A stretch of 64,000 bases of DNA from Gorsachius magnificus (Eukaryota; Chordata; Aves; Pelecaniformes; Ardeidae). The translations under genes and the position numbers were made by a program. The notes beneath the pieces are model-generated. The model did no database searches, had not been told where the DNA came from, and saw only the letters and a program-made list of their open reading frames with translations. Location: NCBI GenBank assembly GCA_034008185.1, contig CM067089.1, positions 20,472,213-20,536,212 on the forward strand. The letters are read 5' to 3'. This document shows positions 25,201-39,600 of this stretch, one piece after another (the stretch's first letter is position 1; every line of letters starts with the position of its first letter).

Positions 25201-25333
25201 AGGTAAAGGCAAACCCATCCGTGGGATTGCTTTTGCTCAAGGACCTGGCTCTACTTGGTGGGTGATGCGGAAGGATGGGGAAGTCCGATGTGTACCTCAA
25301 AGGGATTTGATTTTGGGTGAAAATAGCCAATGA
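22214..25333 (+). CDS. pol: ERVL-like pro-pol: protease, RT, RNase H, integrase (intact)
   Basis: An open frame of about 1,039 codons from just after a TGA (22211-22213) to the stop 25331-25333; the first ATG is 22280 (1,017 residues). The protease active site ALVDTGAQ lies before that ATG, so natural translation must come from upstream. Numbering from the ATG: RT with D206 (TIDIANAF), LPQGW and YIDD 268-271; RNase H with D577 (FTDGS), E615 and D639 (YTDS); integrase with an H-x4-H and CETC zinc motif, then D803, D862 and E898, a canonical D,D-35-E. All catalytic residues are present. No dUTPase domain was seen at the C-terminus, unlike mammalian ERVL. The frame is shared with the end of gag. 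Confidence 0.93.
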   Translation, partial: WPGTSDPQKYRALVDTGAQCTLMPSSRIGAESICISGVTGGSQELTVLEAEVSLTGNEWQKHRIVTGPDALCILGIDYLRRGYFKDPKGYRWAFGIAALEAEEIKQLSTLPGLSKDPSVVGLLSVEGQQVPIATTTVHRRQYRTNRDSLIPIHKLIRRLESQGVISKTHSPFNSPIWPVRKSDGEWRLTVDYRGLNEVTPPLSAAVPDMLELQYELESKAAKWYATIDIANAFFSIPLAADCRPQFAFTWRGIQYTWNRLPQGWKHSPTICHGLIQTALEQGKAPEHLQYIDDIIVWGNTAEEVFEKGKKIVQILLKAGFAIKQSKVKGPAQEIQFLGIKWQDGRRQIPMDVINKITAMSPPTSKKETQAFLGVVGFWRMHIPNYSQIVSPLYQVTRKKNDFKWGPEQRQAFEQIKREIVHAVALGPVRSGQDVKNVLYTAAGENGPTWSLWQKAPGETRGRPLGFWSRGYRGSEANYTPTEKEILAAYEGVRAASEVIGTEAQLLLAPRLPVLGWMFKGKVPSTHHATDATWSKWVALITQRARIGNLSRPGILEVITDWPEGKDFGVSPEEEVVRAEEAPLYNKLPENEKQYALFTDGSCRLVGKHRRWKAAVWSPTRQVAETAEGEGESSQFAEVKAIQLALDIAEREKWPVLYLYTDSWMVANALWGWLQQWKQSNWQRRGKPIWAAALWQDIASRVENLVVKVRHVDAHVPKSRASEEHQNNQQADQAAKIEVAQVDLDWQHKGELFLAWWAHDTSGHQGRDATYRWARDRGVDLTMDAIAQVIHECETCAAIKQAKRLKPLWYGGRWLKYKYGEAWQIDYITLPQTRHGKHYVLTMVEATTGWLETYPVPHATARNTILGLEKQVLWRHGTPERIESDNGTHFRNSLIDKWAKEHGIEWVYHIPYHAPASGKIERYNGLLKTTLKAMGGGTFKHWDTHLAKATWLVNTRGSANRAGPAQSNLLRTVEGDKVPVVHVKNMLGKTVWVTPASGKGKPIRGIAFAQGPGSTWWVMRKDGEVRCVPQRDLILGENSQ

Positions 25334-25730
25334 ACTGAATTATATAATGTTAATTGCTGTGTAATATAGTATGTCTTCATTTTTACTATTGCTGTATGTC
25401 ATATCAATGGTATAACAGTAAGGATCGCCCAGATTAATGAAGAATGAATTTTGAAGAAACTGAGGAAGTGCAGCGGATGGAACCAGAACTGACTTCAGCA
25501 AGCAACAACCCAACACCAGGCCCCATCTCTCCTGCCCTGAAAGACTGTTACGACAGATGGAGCCCAAAACCGTGGACTAAATGAACCCAATGGACATTTC
25601 AGAGGGATGGTCCGCAGACTAAGGGAATGATATCTGTGTATATATATATCAAAATGGTGGTGATTAATTGGAATGTATTGTAAGGGTAGGACATAAGCAT
25701 GACGTAAGTGGTATAGAATAAGGGGTGGAA
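25334..25730 (+). other. Non-coding tail between pol and 3' LTR, with polypurine tract; no env
   Basis: About 400 bp with no long open frame, too short for an envelope gene. It ends with the purine-rich AAGGGGTGGAA (25720-25730) directly before the 3' LTR, the expected plus-strand primer. Confidence 0.75.
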
Positions 25731-26335
25731 TGTCCTGGTTTTGGCTGGGATAGAGTTAATTTTCTTCACAGAAGCTAGCATAGTGCTGTGCTTTGGATTC
25801 AGTGCTAGAAGAATGTTGATAACACGCTGATGTTTTTAGTTGTTGCCAAGCAGTGCTCAGACTGCTCAAGGACTTTTTGAGCTTCTCCTGCTCGGCCAGG
25901 TGCATAACAAGCTGGGAGTACAGCACAGCTAGGACCCAAACTGTCCAAAGAGCTATTCCATACCATATAACGTCATGCTCGGGGGGGTTAGTCGGTCGGG
26001 TCGGTCGGTCAGTCGCGGGCAGAGTGGTCGCAGCTCGGGCTGTGTGATCGCGGCCTGGGGGGAGTGATCGCTGCTTGGGACGGGCTGGGCATCGGTCAGC
26101 GGGTGGTGAGCAATTGCATTGTGCATCACTTGTTTTATATATTCTGTATATTTTCTTACCATTATTATTATTATTATTGTTATTCTTCTCTCTTATTAAA
26201 CTGTCTCTATCTCAACCCACGGGTCTTACTTTTTTTTTCTTTTCTCTGATTCTCTCCCCCATCCCACTGAGGGAGGGGGGGGAGTGAGCAAGCGGCTGCG
26301 TGGTGCTTAGTTGCCAGCCGGGTTAAACCACGACA
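25731..26335 (+). repeat. 3' LTR (605 bp)
   Basis: Same length as the 5' LTR. Differences seen by eye: one in GGCCCGG/GGCCTGG, one in TTTCTCACC/TTTCTTACC, about three in the ATT-rich run, and one in GAGCGAG/GAGCAAG. Two of these are CpG transitions. The ATTAAA signal is at 26195-26200. Confidence 0.97.
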
Positions 26336-26340
26336 GTTAG
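26336..26340. repeat. 5-bp target site duplication, right (GTTAG)
   Basis: Exact copy of 19354-19358, directly after the CA end of the 3' LTR. Confidence 0.95.
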
Positions 26341-26499
26341 GCAGAAAAGTAGACGTGCAATGTTCAGAACCCAGCATAAACTCTGCAAAGGCAGGATCCA
26401 TTTGGATCTAATATTTTGGTTTGTGACTCTGGCCTTCAGAGTTTCATTTTCAGTGGGAGCCAGTTCAGCATTTTGTCACAAATCTTGAGATTCACTGAC

Positions 26500-26591
26500 C
26501 TGTCTGTGCAGGAGAATGAATTTATGGGAGTCCCCATCTGCCCAAGGAGGAAGCTGCACATCTCCCAGCACTGTTCCATCCTGCATGCAGC
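26500..26591 (-). CDS. WDFY4: WDFY4 exon, BEACH domain
   Basis: A 92-bp exon: two bases completing a Gly codon, then 30 codons, CMQDGTVLGDVQLPPWADGD and SHKFILLHRQ. Acceptor TAATTCTTACAG, donor GTCAGT. QLPPWA followed by a short run to LHR is the conserved BEACH core. It is only 160 bases from the provirus end, so the ERV integrated close to an exon. Confidence 0.95.
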
Positions 26592-29922
<3,331 letters not shown>

Positions 29923-29927
29923 CAGAT
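29923..29927. repeat. Target site duplication of solo LTR (CAGAT), left
   Basis: CAGAT directly before the TG of the solo LTR, repeated at 30486-30490. Confidence 0.9.
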
Positions 29928-30485
29928 TGTCCTGGTTTTGGCTGGGATAGAGTTAATTTTCTTCATAGTAGCTAGCATAGTGCTGTGCATTGGATTTAGT
30001 ACTACAAGAATGTTGATTAGAACAACTAAAAACATCAATGTGTTAAGTAGTGCTTAGACTACTCAAGGACTTTTTGAGCTTCTCCTGCTCAGCCAGGTGC
30101 ATAACAAGCTGGGAGGGAGCACAGCTAGGACAGCTAACCCAAACTGACCAAAGAGCTATTCCATACCATAGAACATCACGCTCCAGGGGGGTTAGTCAGT
30201 CAGTTGCGGGGGGAATGATTGCTGCTCAGGACGGGTTGGGCATCGGTCGGTGGGTGGTGAGCAATTGCGTTGTGCATCATTAGTTTTGTATATTCTATAT
30301 ATTCTCTTACTATTCTCATTATTACTATTATTATTATTTTCTCTTATTAAACTGTCTCTACCTCAGCCAAAAGTTCTAACCTTTTTTTTTTTTCTTCACA
30401 ATTCTCTCCCCCATCCCACTGAGGGAGGGAGGAGTGAGCGAGCGGCTGTGTGGTGCTTAGTTGCCAGCCGGGTGAAACCACAACA
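29928..30485 (+). mobile_element. Solo LTR related to the full-length ERV (558 bp)
   Basis: Starts TGTCCTGGTTTTGGCTGGG and ends CCACAACA, with a 5-bp CAGAT duplication on both sides. No internal sequence follows, so this is a solo LTR left by LTR-LTR recombination. It differs from the 605-bp LTRs by many substitutions and lacks most of the GGTC-rich block, so it belongs to an older or sister subfamily. Antisense to WDFY4, like the full-length element. Confidence 0.95.
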
Positions 30486-30490
30486 CAGAT
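30486..30490. repeat. Target site duplication of solo LTR (CAGAT), right
   Basis: Exact copy of 29923-29927. Confidence 0.9.
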
Positions 30491-33400
30491 GAGGAGAATG
30501 CTGCCCTTCTGCACAATAAGAGTCAGCTGAAGCTTTGACTTGCAATCTGTTAAATAGATATCCTCATGCTATGAGGCTGGGATCCCACTCCCATGGATCA
30601 GATCAACCCTGAGCAGCAGTTCCCACACTGGTTTCTGATGGTAAGAACTGCTGCCCTTTTGACTCCCCAAGTACCTGCAAGATTATGATAGAGCTCCTTT
30701 GGATCTACGAACTCTGCTAAGTCTGGGAAATGCAAGTCAAGAAATAACTTTTGCCATTATCTTTTGTTAGGGAGAAACTACCCTCATGTATAAGCTACTA
30801 AAACACCGAAGTCAACAAACCCTAAGTTCTGAAGCCACATCTCCTTGCTTGTTTTTTGAGATGGAGTCTCACCAAAAGCCAATACATATTCCAGATGGAA
30901 AGACCCCAAACGCTGTTTCCCCTGAGGTGAATTCTGAACAGGTTTTTGGTCCAGTCTCACCTCTAAATGACAGCATGGTTTTGCTTTACTTCCTTGTATT
31001 TTATGGCCTTCTTCCTTATACCACCGACAATTGTGAAGCCTTCCCACACCCACTCAAGGGACTGAGTGAAAAAGTGGCTAATCACGTGAGTAAGCCTAGC
31101 CAGAGTTAATCTGATGCACAAGGTCATCTTGTTCTTGATCATTATTAGGCAGGGACCCTTGGAGTCAAATTCAAATTGAAATTAAAACAGAGTAGAAGAA
31201 GAACTATAAATAAATCAACAGCTAACAAGTATCTCATTGAAGCATATTAAAGGGCTTTGTATATTTAATCTGCACACAGTGCGCTGCGTCTGGTGGTGAT
31301 TGATGCTTTTTCATCTTTTTTTGCAGCTTTTATGAGAGCTGATGGTAATCTCCTGAGAAACAATATGATTTGTAATAAAAAGATTACCTGTATTAAATAA
31401 AAATAATATATACATAGGAAATGCTGTTAGCGCGACAAATCTGGTTAAAGATATTACCACCACGAAAAAATGTGATTTTTTCTCTGGCTGTCTAATTCAT
31501 TTTAGGGAAAAGTAATATCTTTAAAACTTAAGCCTGTATTATTTATAAAGGAAGCAATAACTGATTTTCCCATTTCCTATATTAATAAATTTATTTGCAT
31601 ATATTTATATCAGAATTAATGAGTTTTCTCTCTCTATGAATGCAAAAACTACACTGAAAGGGAAAAAGAGAATCAAGAATTGCTTTATGCCTTTAGATTG
31701 CAAGTCGGCATAAACTCTTATGGCTTTTCTATAGCTAGATACAGTCTCTGTTTTCTTTCCTTTCAGTAGAGGCCTTATACTGTCATTGGGAATACTGAAA
31801 AAATATGCTTTTTAAAACTACAGTTCAGCAGGGAATATACAAAGCAACTAGCCAAAATGATCTGTAGAGAGAAGTTAGAACTTCTCATGTTTCTAAAACT
31901 AAGCATCTTAAGATCCTTGGTAGTGCTTTAAGCCCAAAGACCTCAAAGTGTTTCTAAGAGATGCTTACAAAGGTGCAAAGACTTACCACACTCCCAGAGT
32001 TGCTGAGAAGTAATTACGTGCAGACTGTGCTTAAATGACTGCTCCAGAGTCAGTGACACAATGAAGAGTAAGAACCCCATCCTCTTTGAGAGGTAAACGC
32101 CAGGAAAGATCAGCCTGATAGCTGAAGTGCAACAGTGGGATAAGAATAAAAGGGGGTAAAATCTGAGTTGAATCAAAAGCAAGTGTCGCTAATTATTGAG
32201 GGCATGGGGTCCTAGAACACCTTTCCAACGAAGACACTAAACACAGGAAAAATTCACTGCTTTTTTGTGGTGCTGAGACCAACACCTGAAAGGAATTCTG
32301 GGAAGTACTTCTGTAAACTCCTGTACAGTTCCCTTACTAGAGGCAATGCTTCCTCACTGCCGCCTTCTGTGGTCAGGTATAAATCAATTCTTTGACTTGA
32401 GAAAGAGGATGGTATGTCAACATTAGTTTTTCACAAGGGGTGCACCAAAGTTTTTTCATTTCCTTGTCATGTGCATTCACACTGGCTGTTTGCAGTTATA
32501 AACATAGCTTTTCCACTTTTTAAGATGCTGAGAAGCTTTCACAGTTCCCAGCTCAGCACTCTTCCAAGGTCTTAAGTCTGATATGACTCCTTTTCCAAGG
32601 TGCTCTTGACTTGAGCATACAGTTCTCAGGTCTGCTGTTTGCCTGACTGCATCTCAGAATGGAAGAAGTTCAACAGTTTCAGTGGATCCACATCCAGACA
32701 AAACTTTGACTGCTTGAGATCTTAGCAGCCTTTGAAGGTTACTATCCCCACAAAAATGCTGGTTATCTGCTAATCACATATAAACACTGCTGCAAAGCAG
32801 CTACTTAGGCTGGAACTTGTTATGCATGAAAAGTGTGCCAGTGAGATACAGCAAGCCTTTGTTTTGTTGTTCAGAACAAGAAATAACTGCTCCACAGTCA
32901 TTCATGACTGCAGCTAACATATGGCTCACAGAGTGCGATGGTAACCATTGCCTCAGGTGGTTCACTAACCCATCAGCTACTGCTGGCAACAGCCAATATC
33001 ATAGGGCTTATTACTTAATTAGCAAGCACTTTATTTGTATTATTAATTAAAAATAAAAAAGAAGGGAAAAAGAAGCGAAGGAAAAAGAAGCGAAGGAAAA
33101 AGAAGCGAAGGAAAAAGAAGCGAAGGAAAAAGAAGCGAAGGAAAAAGAAGCGAAGGAAAAAGAAGCGAAGGAAAAAGAAGCGAAGGAAAAAGAAGCGAAG
33201 GAAAAAGAAAAGAAAAAAAAAAGACCGGCACAACAGCAAAGCACTTGGAGAGCTGCAGGAGGCATGGCAAGTCCTCACTGTATGTACAGTAGTCTCTGAG
33301 TGTGGAATATTCTGGCCTAGCTGTCTCCCTCACATTGCTCTATAAGGATAGGCAGATTTCAGCAGATTCCTTAAAAAAATACACTTTTGAGGACTTGTCC

Positions 33401-34158
33401 TCCTGGTAGACCCTGCTATAACACAACACATATTACAGAAGGGTAAGAACCACTACAGCCCAAGTGTCTGTGCTTATGTGTCACCAACAGCCTGCTGGAG
33501 AGGGCAGTCAGGAATGTAGTGCTCTGTATGCTGACCAGCTGGGAAAGGTAAGCACAAAGTTCAGTTTCCATGAAATTCAGTTTCATAGGGAGTGCTTTTG
33601 GCACCATAAAGCAGTGGCAAGTTCAGAACAAGGTGAAACAAAATATTCCTTCTTGAGCACTGGATATAATTGATCCCATGATCCCTATTATTCCCCACCC
33701 ACCAGAACCTGTGCATCCTCATCTGGCCCAGAAATGCTCTTTATGCCACCACAGCCAGCTCCAATGCCTGTGACTGCGTTACTGCATGGGCATTTGGACT
33801 TAGAATACCTACCACAAAAGTCTCATATGCCCCAAAGTCAGAAACTTATGTTCAGATGGTAGTAAAACACTGTCTAGGTGTTTACATGCCTCAGTTCTCA
33901 CAAAACACATCACAGGATCAAAACTAAATAATCCTTCTCCCTCAGAAAAAAACCAAGATCATCAGGCATCAATCAGGCTCCCATTAAGATGTTTTCACTG
34001 GATTTAACAGACGCAACATGGAGCCTTCAGTGAGCCCAGGGCCCACACAGAATATACAGAAATGTCAAAAGAATTAATCCCTCTTCATTACACAGCCACT
34101 ATAATGTGCCACATGGTTCATAACAAGGTGTAGGAGGGAAGCTATCTCACCCCCTTAC
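30491..34158. other. WDFY4 intron with AT-rich tract and minisatellite
   Basis: No exon was recognised. An AT-rich, non-repetitive block is at about 31260-31620 and a 15-bp minisatellite at 33072-33206. Open frames over the minisatellite on the minus strand are low-complexity artefacts. Confidence 0.55.
33072..33206. repeat. 15-bp minisatellite, 9 near-perfect units
   Basis: Unit GAAGCGAAGGAAAAA repeated nine times without visible variation, flanked by degenerate purine-only sequence (33059-33071 and 33207-33221). One strand is pure purine apart from one C per unit. Such uniform copies suggest recent expansion and likely length variation between individuals. Confidence 0.95.
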
Positions 34159-34268
34159 CTGCAGGGAACAGAAGGTCTGGGTAAATGGCTCCATTCGGAC
34201 CAGGTAAGATGCCACTATAATTGCTGATGAATAGTGAGTACAGTAATGGCACTGGGCTGACAGGTCTC
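34159..34268 (-). CDS. WDFY4: WDFY4 exon, BEACH domain
   Basis: A 110-bp exon: two bases completing a Gly codon, then 36 codons, DLSAQCHYCTHYSSAIIVAS, YLVRMEPFT and ending CSLQ. Acceptor CCAATTTCCAG, donor GTAAGG. HY-THYSSA----YL-RMEPF is a hallmark BEACH motif. A longer open frame over the region in another frame is a shadow. Confidence 0.95.
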
Positions 34269-34567
34269 CTGGAAATTGGACACAAATCAGATTTCAGTGC
34301 AAAATACAGCATCCAGTTACCACAGCACAACTAAATAGGGACGAGGTCTTTAAAGCAGATGTGTTTGAAGACTGTGAGCAAAAGCACACCTGGCATATTT
34401 GCATCGAATGTGCACAGTTACTACCATCTCTGTATATTCTTTTCTGCCTTCCATATTTAATTTTCTGAATAAGGCCTTTACATTTCTTGACCATCCCCTT
34501 CCCCATTAGTACCAGAAAAGGTCTTGATCTCCAGAGGTCAATATCCTGTTTTCTTTTCTTACAGTAG

Positions 34568-34649
34568 CTGTTAGCTAAGCTGCATGCAGCAGTCTTCTAC
34601 ACGCAGCTTAGCTAACAGACAAGACTAATGCATGCAGCTTGGTTAACAG
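34568..34649. repeat. Three-armed inverted repeat (quasi-palindrome)
   Basis: Arm 1 (34568-34583, CTGTTAGCTAAGCTGC) is the perfect 16-base reverse complement of arm 2 (34603-34618), with a 19-base loop. Arm 1 extended to 34596 also pairs with 34621-34649 at about 25 of 29 bases. It can form two alternative hairpins. Intronic, between two BEACH exons. Confidence 0.9.
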
Positions 34650-34939
34650 CGGTCTTTTCTAGGGAATGTTGCTTTTGCTGTAGCATCTCTTTCTGTTCAA
34701 GGGAAGGGGGCAGAATGCAGCACTACAAGGCACATAAGGCAGTGCTTGCAGGAGTCATTTCTGTTTGAATCATCAACCAGTTTATATCCAGAAGTGAGAG
34801 GAACTCCTTGACATGGTGCTTCCCTTAGCCACAGCTCTGGAAAGCTTTTGGGTGACCTTTTCCAAGGGATTCACCAGCATCCCCAAAGGCCTGAAGGGAC
34901 TCAAGCCTCTCCTGTCTGTTTGTCTCCTAAAACACTCAC

Positions 34940-35058
34940 CCTCACTCTTCTCCACCTCATTGTAGCGCTGGATGAACTTGCGCTTCCTCTCCACAGTCTG
35001 CGCTCCCATGGGCTTTGACAGGTCCCGAAATGTATGAGGATTATTAAGGTTTAGAGTC
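34940..35058 (-). CDS. WDFY4: WDFY4 exon, BEACH domain, with a 1-bp insertion
   Basis: Acceptor TTTTGCTTTTCAG, donor GTGAGT. The exon is 119 bp where the flanking phases require 118. It starts in the expected frame with TLNLNN and, after one extra base at about 35040-35041, continues in another frame with FRDLSKPMGAQTVERKRKFI and RYNEVEKSE, both parts matching WDFY4. Read straight through, the extra base shifts the frame. No alternative acceptor rescues it, since the downstream frame meets a TAA at the exon start. It is either a sequence error or a real frameshift allele. Confidence 0.9.
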
Positions 35059-36561
<1,503 letters not shown>

Positions 36562-36604
36562 CTGCCACTTCTGGAGCATTGTCTTTTCCCCTCCTGAGTG
36601 TTTC
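36562..36604 (-). CDS. WDFY4: WDFY4 micro-exon, PH-BEACH junction
   Basis: A 43-bp exon: one base completing an Arg codon, then KHSGGEKTMLQKWQ. Acceptor TTTGTCCCATGCAG, donor GTAAGC. It matches the human stretch ending MLQKWQ just before the BEACH domain, and its phases fit both neighbours, the upstream one 12.7 kb away. Confidence 0.9.
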
Positions 36605-39600
36605 CTGCATGGGACAAACATTTAATTGAAATAACCTTCTTCAGAACAATAAGAGAAAGTCAGTACGTTAACATCTGTGCTCCCTGTGCCCCCTGCTCTC
36701 ATCCCACAGAAACGAGAGAACACCAGTGCTAGAAGAACATTGAAGTTTCATCATTGACCAAATCATTCCAAAACCAGAGAGTTTTGGTTAGGTTAGCACT
36801 GCAGGATGCAAGTTTCATTACTTCTTTCAGTAGGAAGGCAGGCTCTGCCTGATGAACAAGGATGGCCTAGCTTCAGACGGCTGACGAGTTTGTCACTCTC
36901 CCTGTGACATGCTGACTCTCCCTAAGATACTTGCCAGTCTGCTCCTGAATGAAGTGCCGCTTAAAGTGTGATATTTAATAAAGAAAAAAGAAGGAAGTAG
37001 GGTGGTGGTGCTAAAGATGGATTCTGTTTGCCTTAAGATATCGCTGCAAACGGCCAGGTGGTAAACTGCAAGATTTCAGAAGCTGGCAGGCTCGCAGGCA
37101 GAGAAGCAGCCCCTGCAGCAGAGGCAGGTGGGCACCTGCGGACAGCAACCTCCGCAGCCGTGCCGAGCTAAGGCACACTGCTAAGCAGCCTGCGTGCCCG
37201 GTCTCATCCCACTGTAGAGCTAGAGTGCTAGTGACAGGTACCATTAAGGCTGTCGGTTTTGATTCTGAAACCTTATTCTCAAAGGCTCGTGCTTTCCTGA
37301 AGCATTCTGAAAACACTAGCTTGGAAACAGAGGTGTCTCAGTTTCCATACCAAAGATATTCTTTTTGCATAAAGCACTTTGAAAAAAAAGTTGCCATTTT
37401 TATAATTTTTTTTAAAAAGTTAAATATGTTTTTTCCACTTTGTTCTCAAGATGCAACTTCCGAAAAAAAAACAAGCAAGCTGAGGGCAGATTCTAAACAG
37501 GGGAATTCACCTGAAAATGTGAAAGGGTCAAAGGTTCTGAGCAAGCAAAAGTAACATTTTACTACACTGAGCTAGGAGGTGTGCCACTATCTGAAGTCCA
37601 CGGACTTGCTCTTGTCAATTCCTAGAGACCAAACTGAGACAAGCGATAGCTTCTGGATTAAAGAAGCTTTTGATCTGACAAAGTAAGCAGGGTTACTAAC
37701 GTGATATGATATAACTGGTGGTAGGAGATGCTTTTCCCTTTGAGTTGAGTGTACAACTACAAACTAATCCTAAAGTGTCAGCCCAGAGGCAGGATTACTA
37801 GCATCTCAAAGTGTAACGAATCAGTTCAGCCATAGATTATAGAACTGCTACATGTATAACTGGCTGCTATTTTGCACTCTTGTGCTCTGTATTGGATCTC
37901 ACCAGAAATCCACAAAGCTAGGCTTAAAGCAGCCTCAAAGGTTATATTTATATAGAATAGGTTATATTTATAGAAAGCAGGTAACACAAAAAGTGTAGTT
38001 TATATCTGATATGGAAAAATAAGATCTTCACTCTCTGTTCAAAAAAAATGAATAGATTACAAGATGGTCTAATTTACAGAATGTCCATTGACTAGAGTAG
38101 AGTTATGGTAGTTTTGCACACACAGTTTGAGCCACACGTAGCTACAGAATGTAAGAATTCTAAAGTAGAAAACAGATATTGTAAGCACTTACCCTTTACA
38201 ATCCAGCCCTCTTGCACTATATGTAGATCTCAGAAAGCTTTGCCCCACTGGCCTTTGTAAGGTCTCCAACAGACATTTGGAACTCAGAGAGAATATCTCA
38301 AAGGGATGGAGCAGGATCAGGATCCCTGGCATTATTTGAAGTGTGGTTGGATTAGGGTGTTTGTTCACAGAGGAATCAGGTTAAGTTCTTCCCTTTCCAC
38401 AGGGGCAGACTCACTCAGTGAAACTGCCCAGGTTTATTTTGGATTTATGGCTGAGTTAGAAAGCAAGGAGTTACATAACGTACAAACCTGCTCAATCCAT
38501 CAGTCCTCCAACATTTTAAAGTGGGAGCATTATAAAGGAACTAAAATACTATACACAGGACTAAACTGGGCCAGTCTCTGTGTATGTTATGCAAATACGC
38601 ACAATAAATGTTGACTTGTGGGTGCTGTGACCCTCTAGTGGAACTCTTGCTTTGCTTGTCAAAACAATCCTCTCTCTGCTGACTCTGGATGCTGCTACAT
38701 AACTCAAAGAGGTTGATGAGTTCACCACATCATGAAAATACACAAGGCTAAATGTAGTCACTCCCCTGTAAGAGCTATCCTTCTGGGTCTCAGGGGACCA
38801 GGCAGGATGCTCCCTCCAAGTTCCCAGAGATCTGGAATTCTGCATTCTCCCTTGTTGATGCACAGGGGCTCAGAACATGAATTGCATTACAGGCAGCTCA
38901 AGCCTATTCCTCTCTTCTCTTTGGTAATCAATCAGCATTCCTTCAGCCAACACCTCTCTAGCCAGCACAGCAAAAGCTCAGAGTGGATTAACTGCAGCTA
39001 TCCAACCGCAGTAAGTGCATTTAAAAATAAATAAATAATCAAAGGCTGTTTTGAAAAAGAAACAGAAGTGCTTTTAAAATGTAAATAACTAAACTTCAAG
39101 GGGGGTGTGTGTGTGTGCGTGTGTGAAGTTATGTGAAATCAAGAGAAGTACCTACATATCTATCTATATCTCAGTCTATATCTATAAGGTATTTGTAGGG
39201 CACTAGCCACGGCAGAATCTAAGCATGATGTGTACTAATGATGATCCACCTTTGGGTACACTATGCATAAGTGATTTATTAATCCCTTTTCCATTAACAT
39301 CAGACTATGATCTCACTCTTATGATAGCCAGTGCTCTCCATTTGCTAGAGACAGGTGGACCTCAACCCATTTGGAGATTCATTGCAGATGAGATAATCTC
39401 AAAGGATAAGATTTTGCCCCCACTGAAACTAATAATAAAATTCCAATAAACTTAATTGGGTTCTTAGACTTCACAAAGCTGCTTTCTTTTTCTTTTTGTT
39501 TTCCATCCTCCAGACTTCTTGTCTGCAAAACAGTGCCAAGGCTCTCCTAAAACCACTTTTCTTAAAGAATCTTTGAAATTACCAAAACTACTGTGAGGAA

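Larger units (their letters stand above)
19359..26335 (+). mobile_element. Full-length ERVL-like (class III) endogenous retrovirus, 6,977 bp
   Basis: LTR - primer site - leader ORF - gag - pro-pol - polypurine tract - LTR, flanked by GTTAG. The pol protein has features I associate with ERVL elements rather than alpha- or betaretroviruses: LPQGW-HSPTICHGL and YIDD in RT, and GFWRMHIPNYSQI after it. There is no env. The LTRs are both exactly 605 bp and differ at about six positions (about 1%), so integration is recent, perhaps a few million years at usual avian neutral rates. It lies antisense to WDFY4 in an intron, the orientation most often kept in host genes. gag is broken while pol is open, so it is unlikely to be autonomous. 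The exact family name was not determined. Confidence 0.93.

Noticed and set aside
33015..33333. Three minus-strand open frames rich in Phe, Leu and Ser
   Set aside because: They are translations of the 15-bp minisatellite and carry no protein signal.
38193..38290. Minus-strand exon candidate with a GTAAGT donor
   Set aside because: The translation does not match WDFY4, and exons 49261-49323 and 36562-36604 already join in phase with the expected protein sequence, leaving no room for it.
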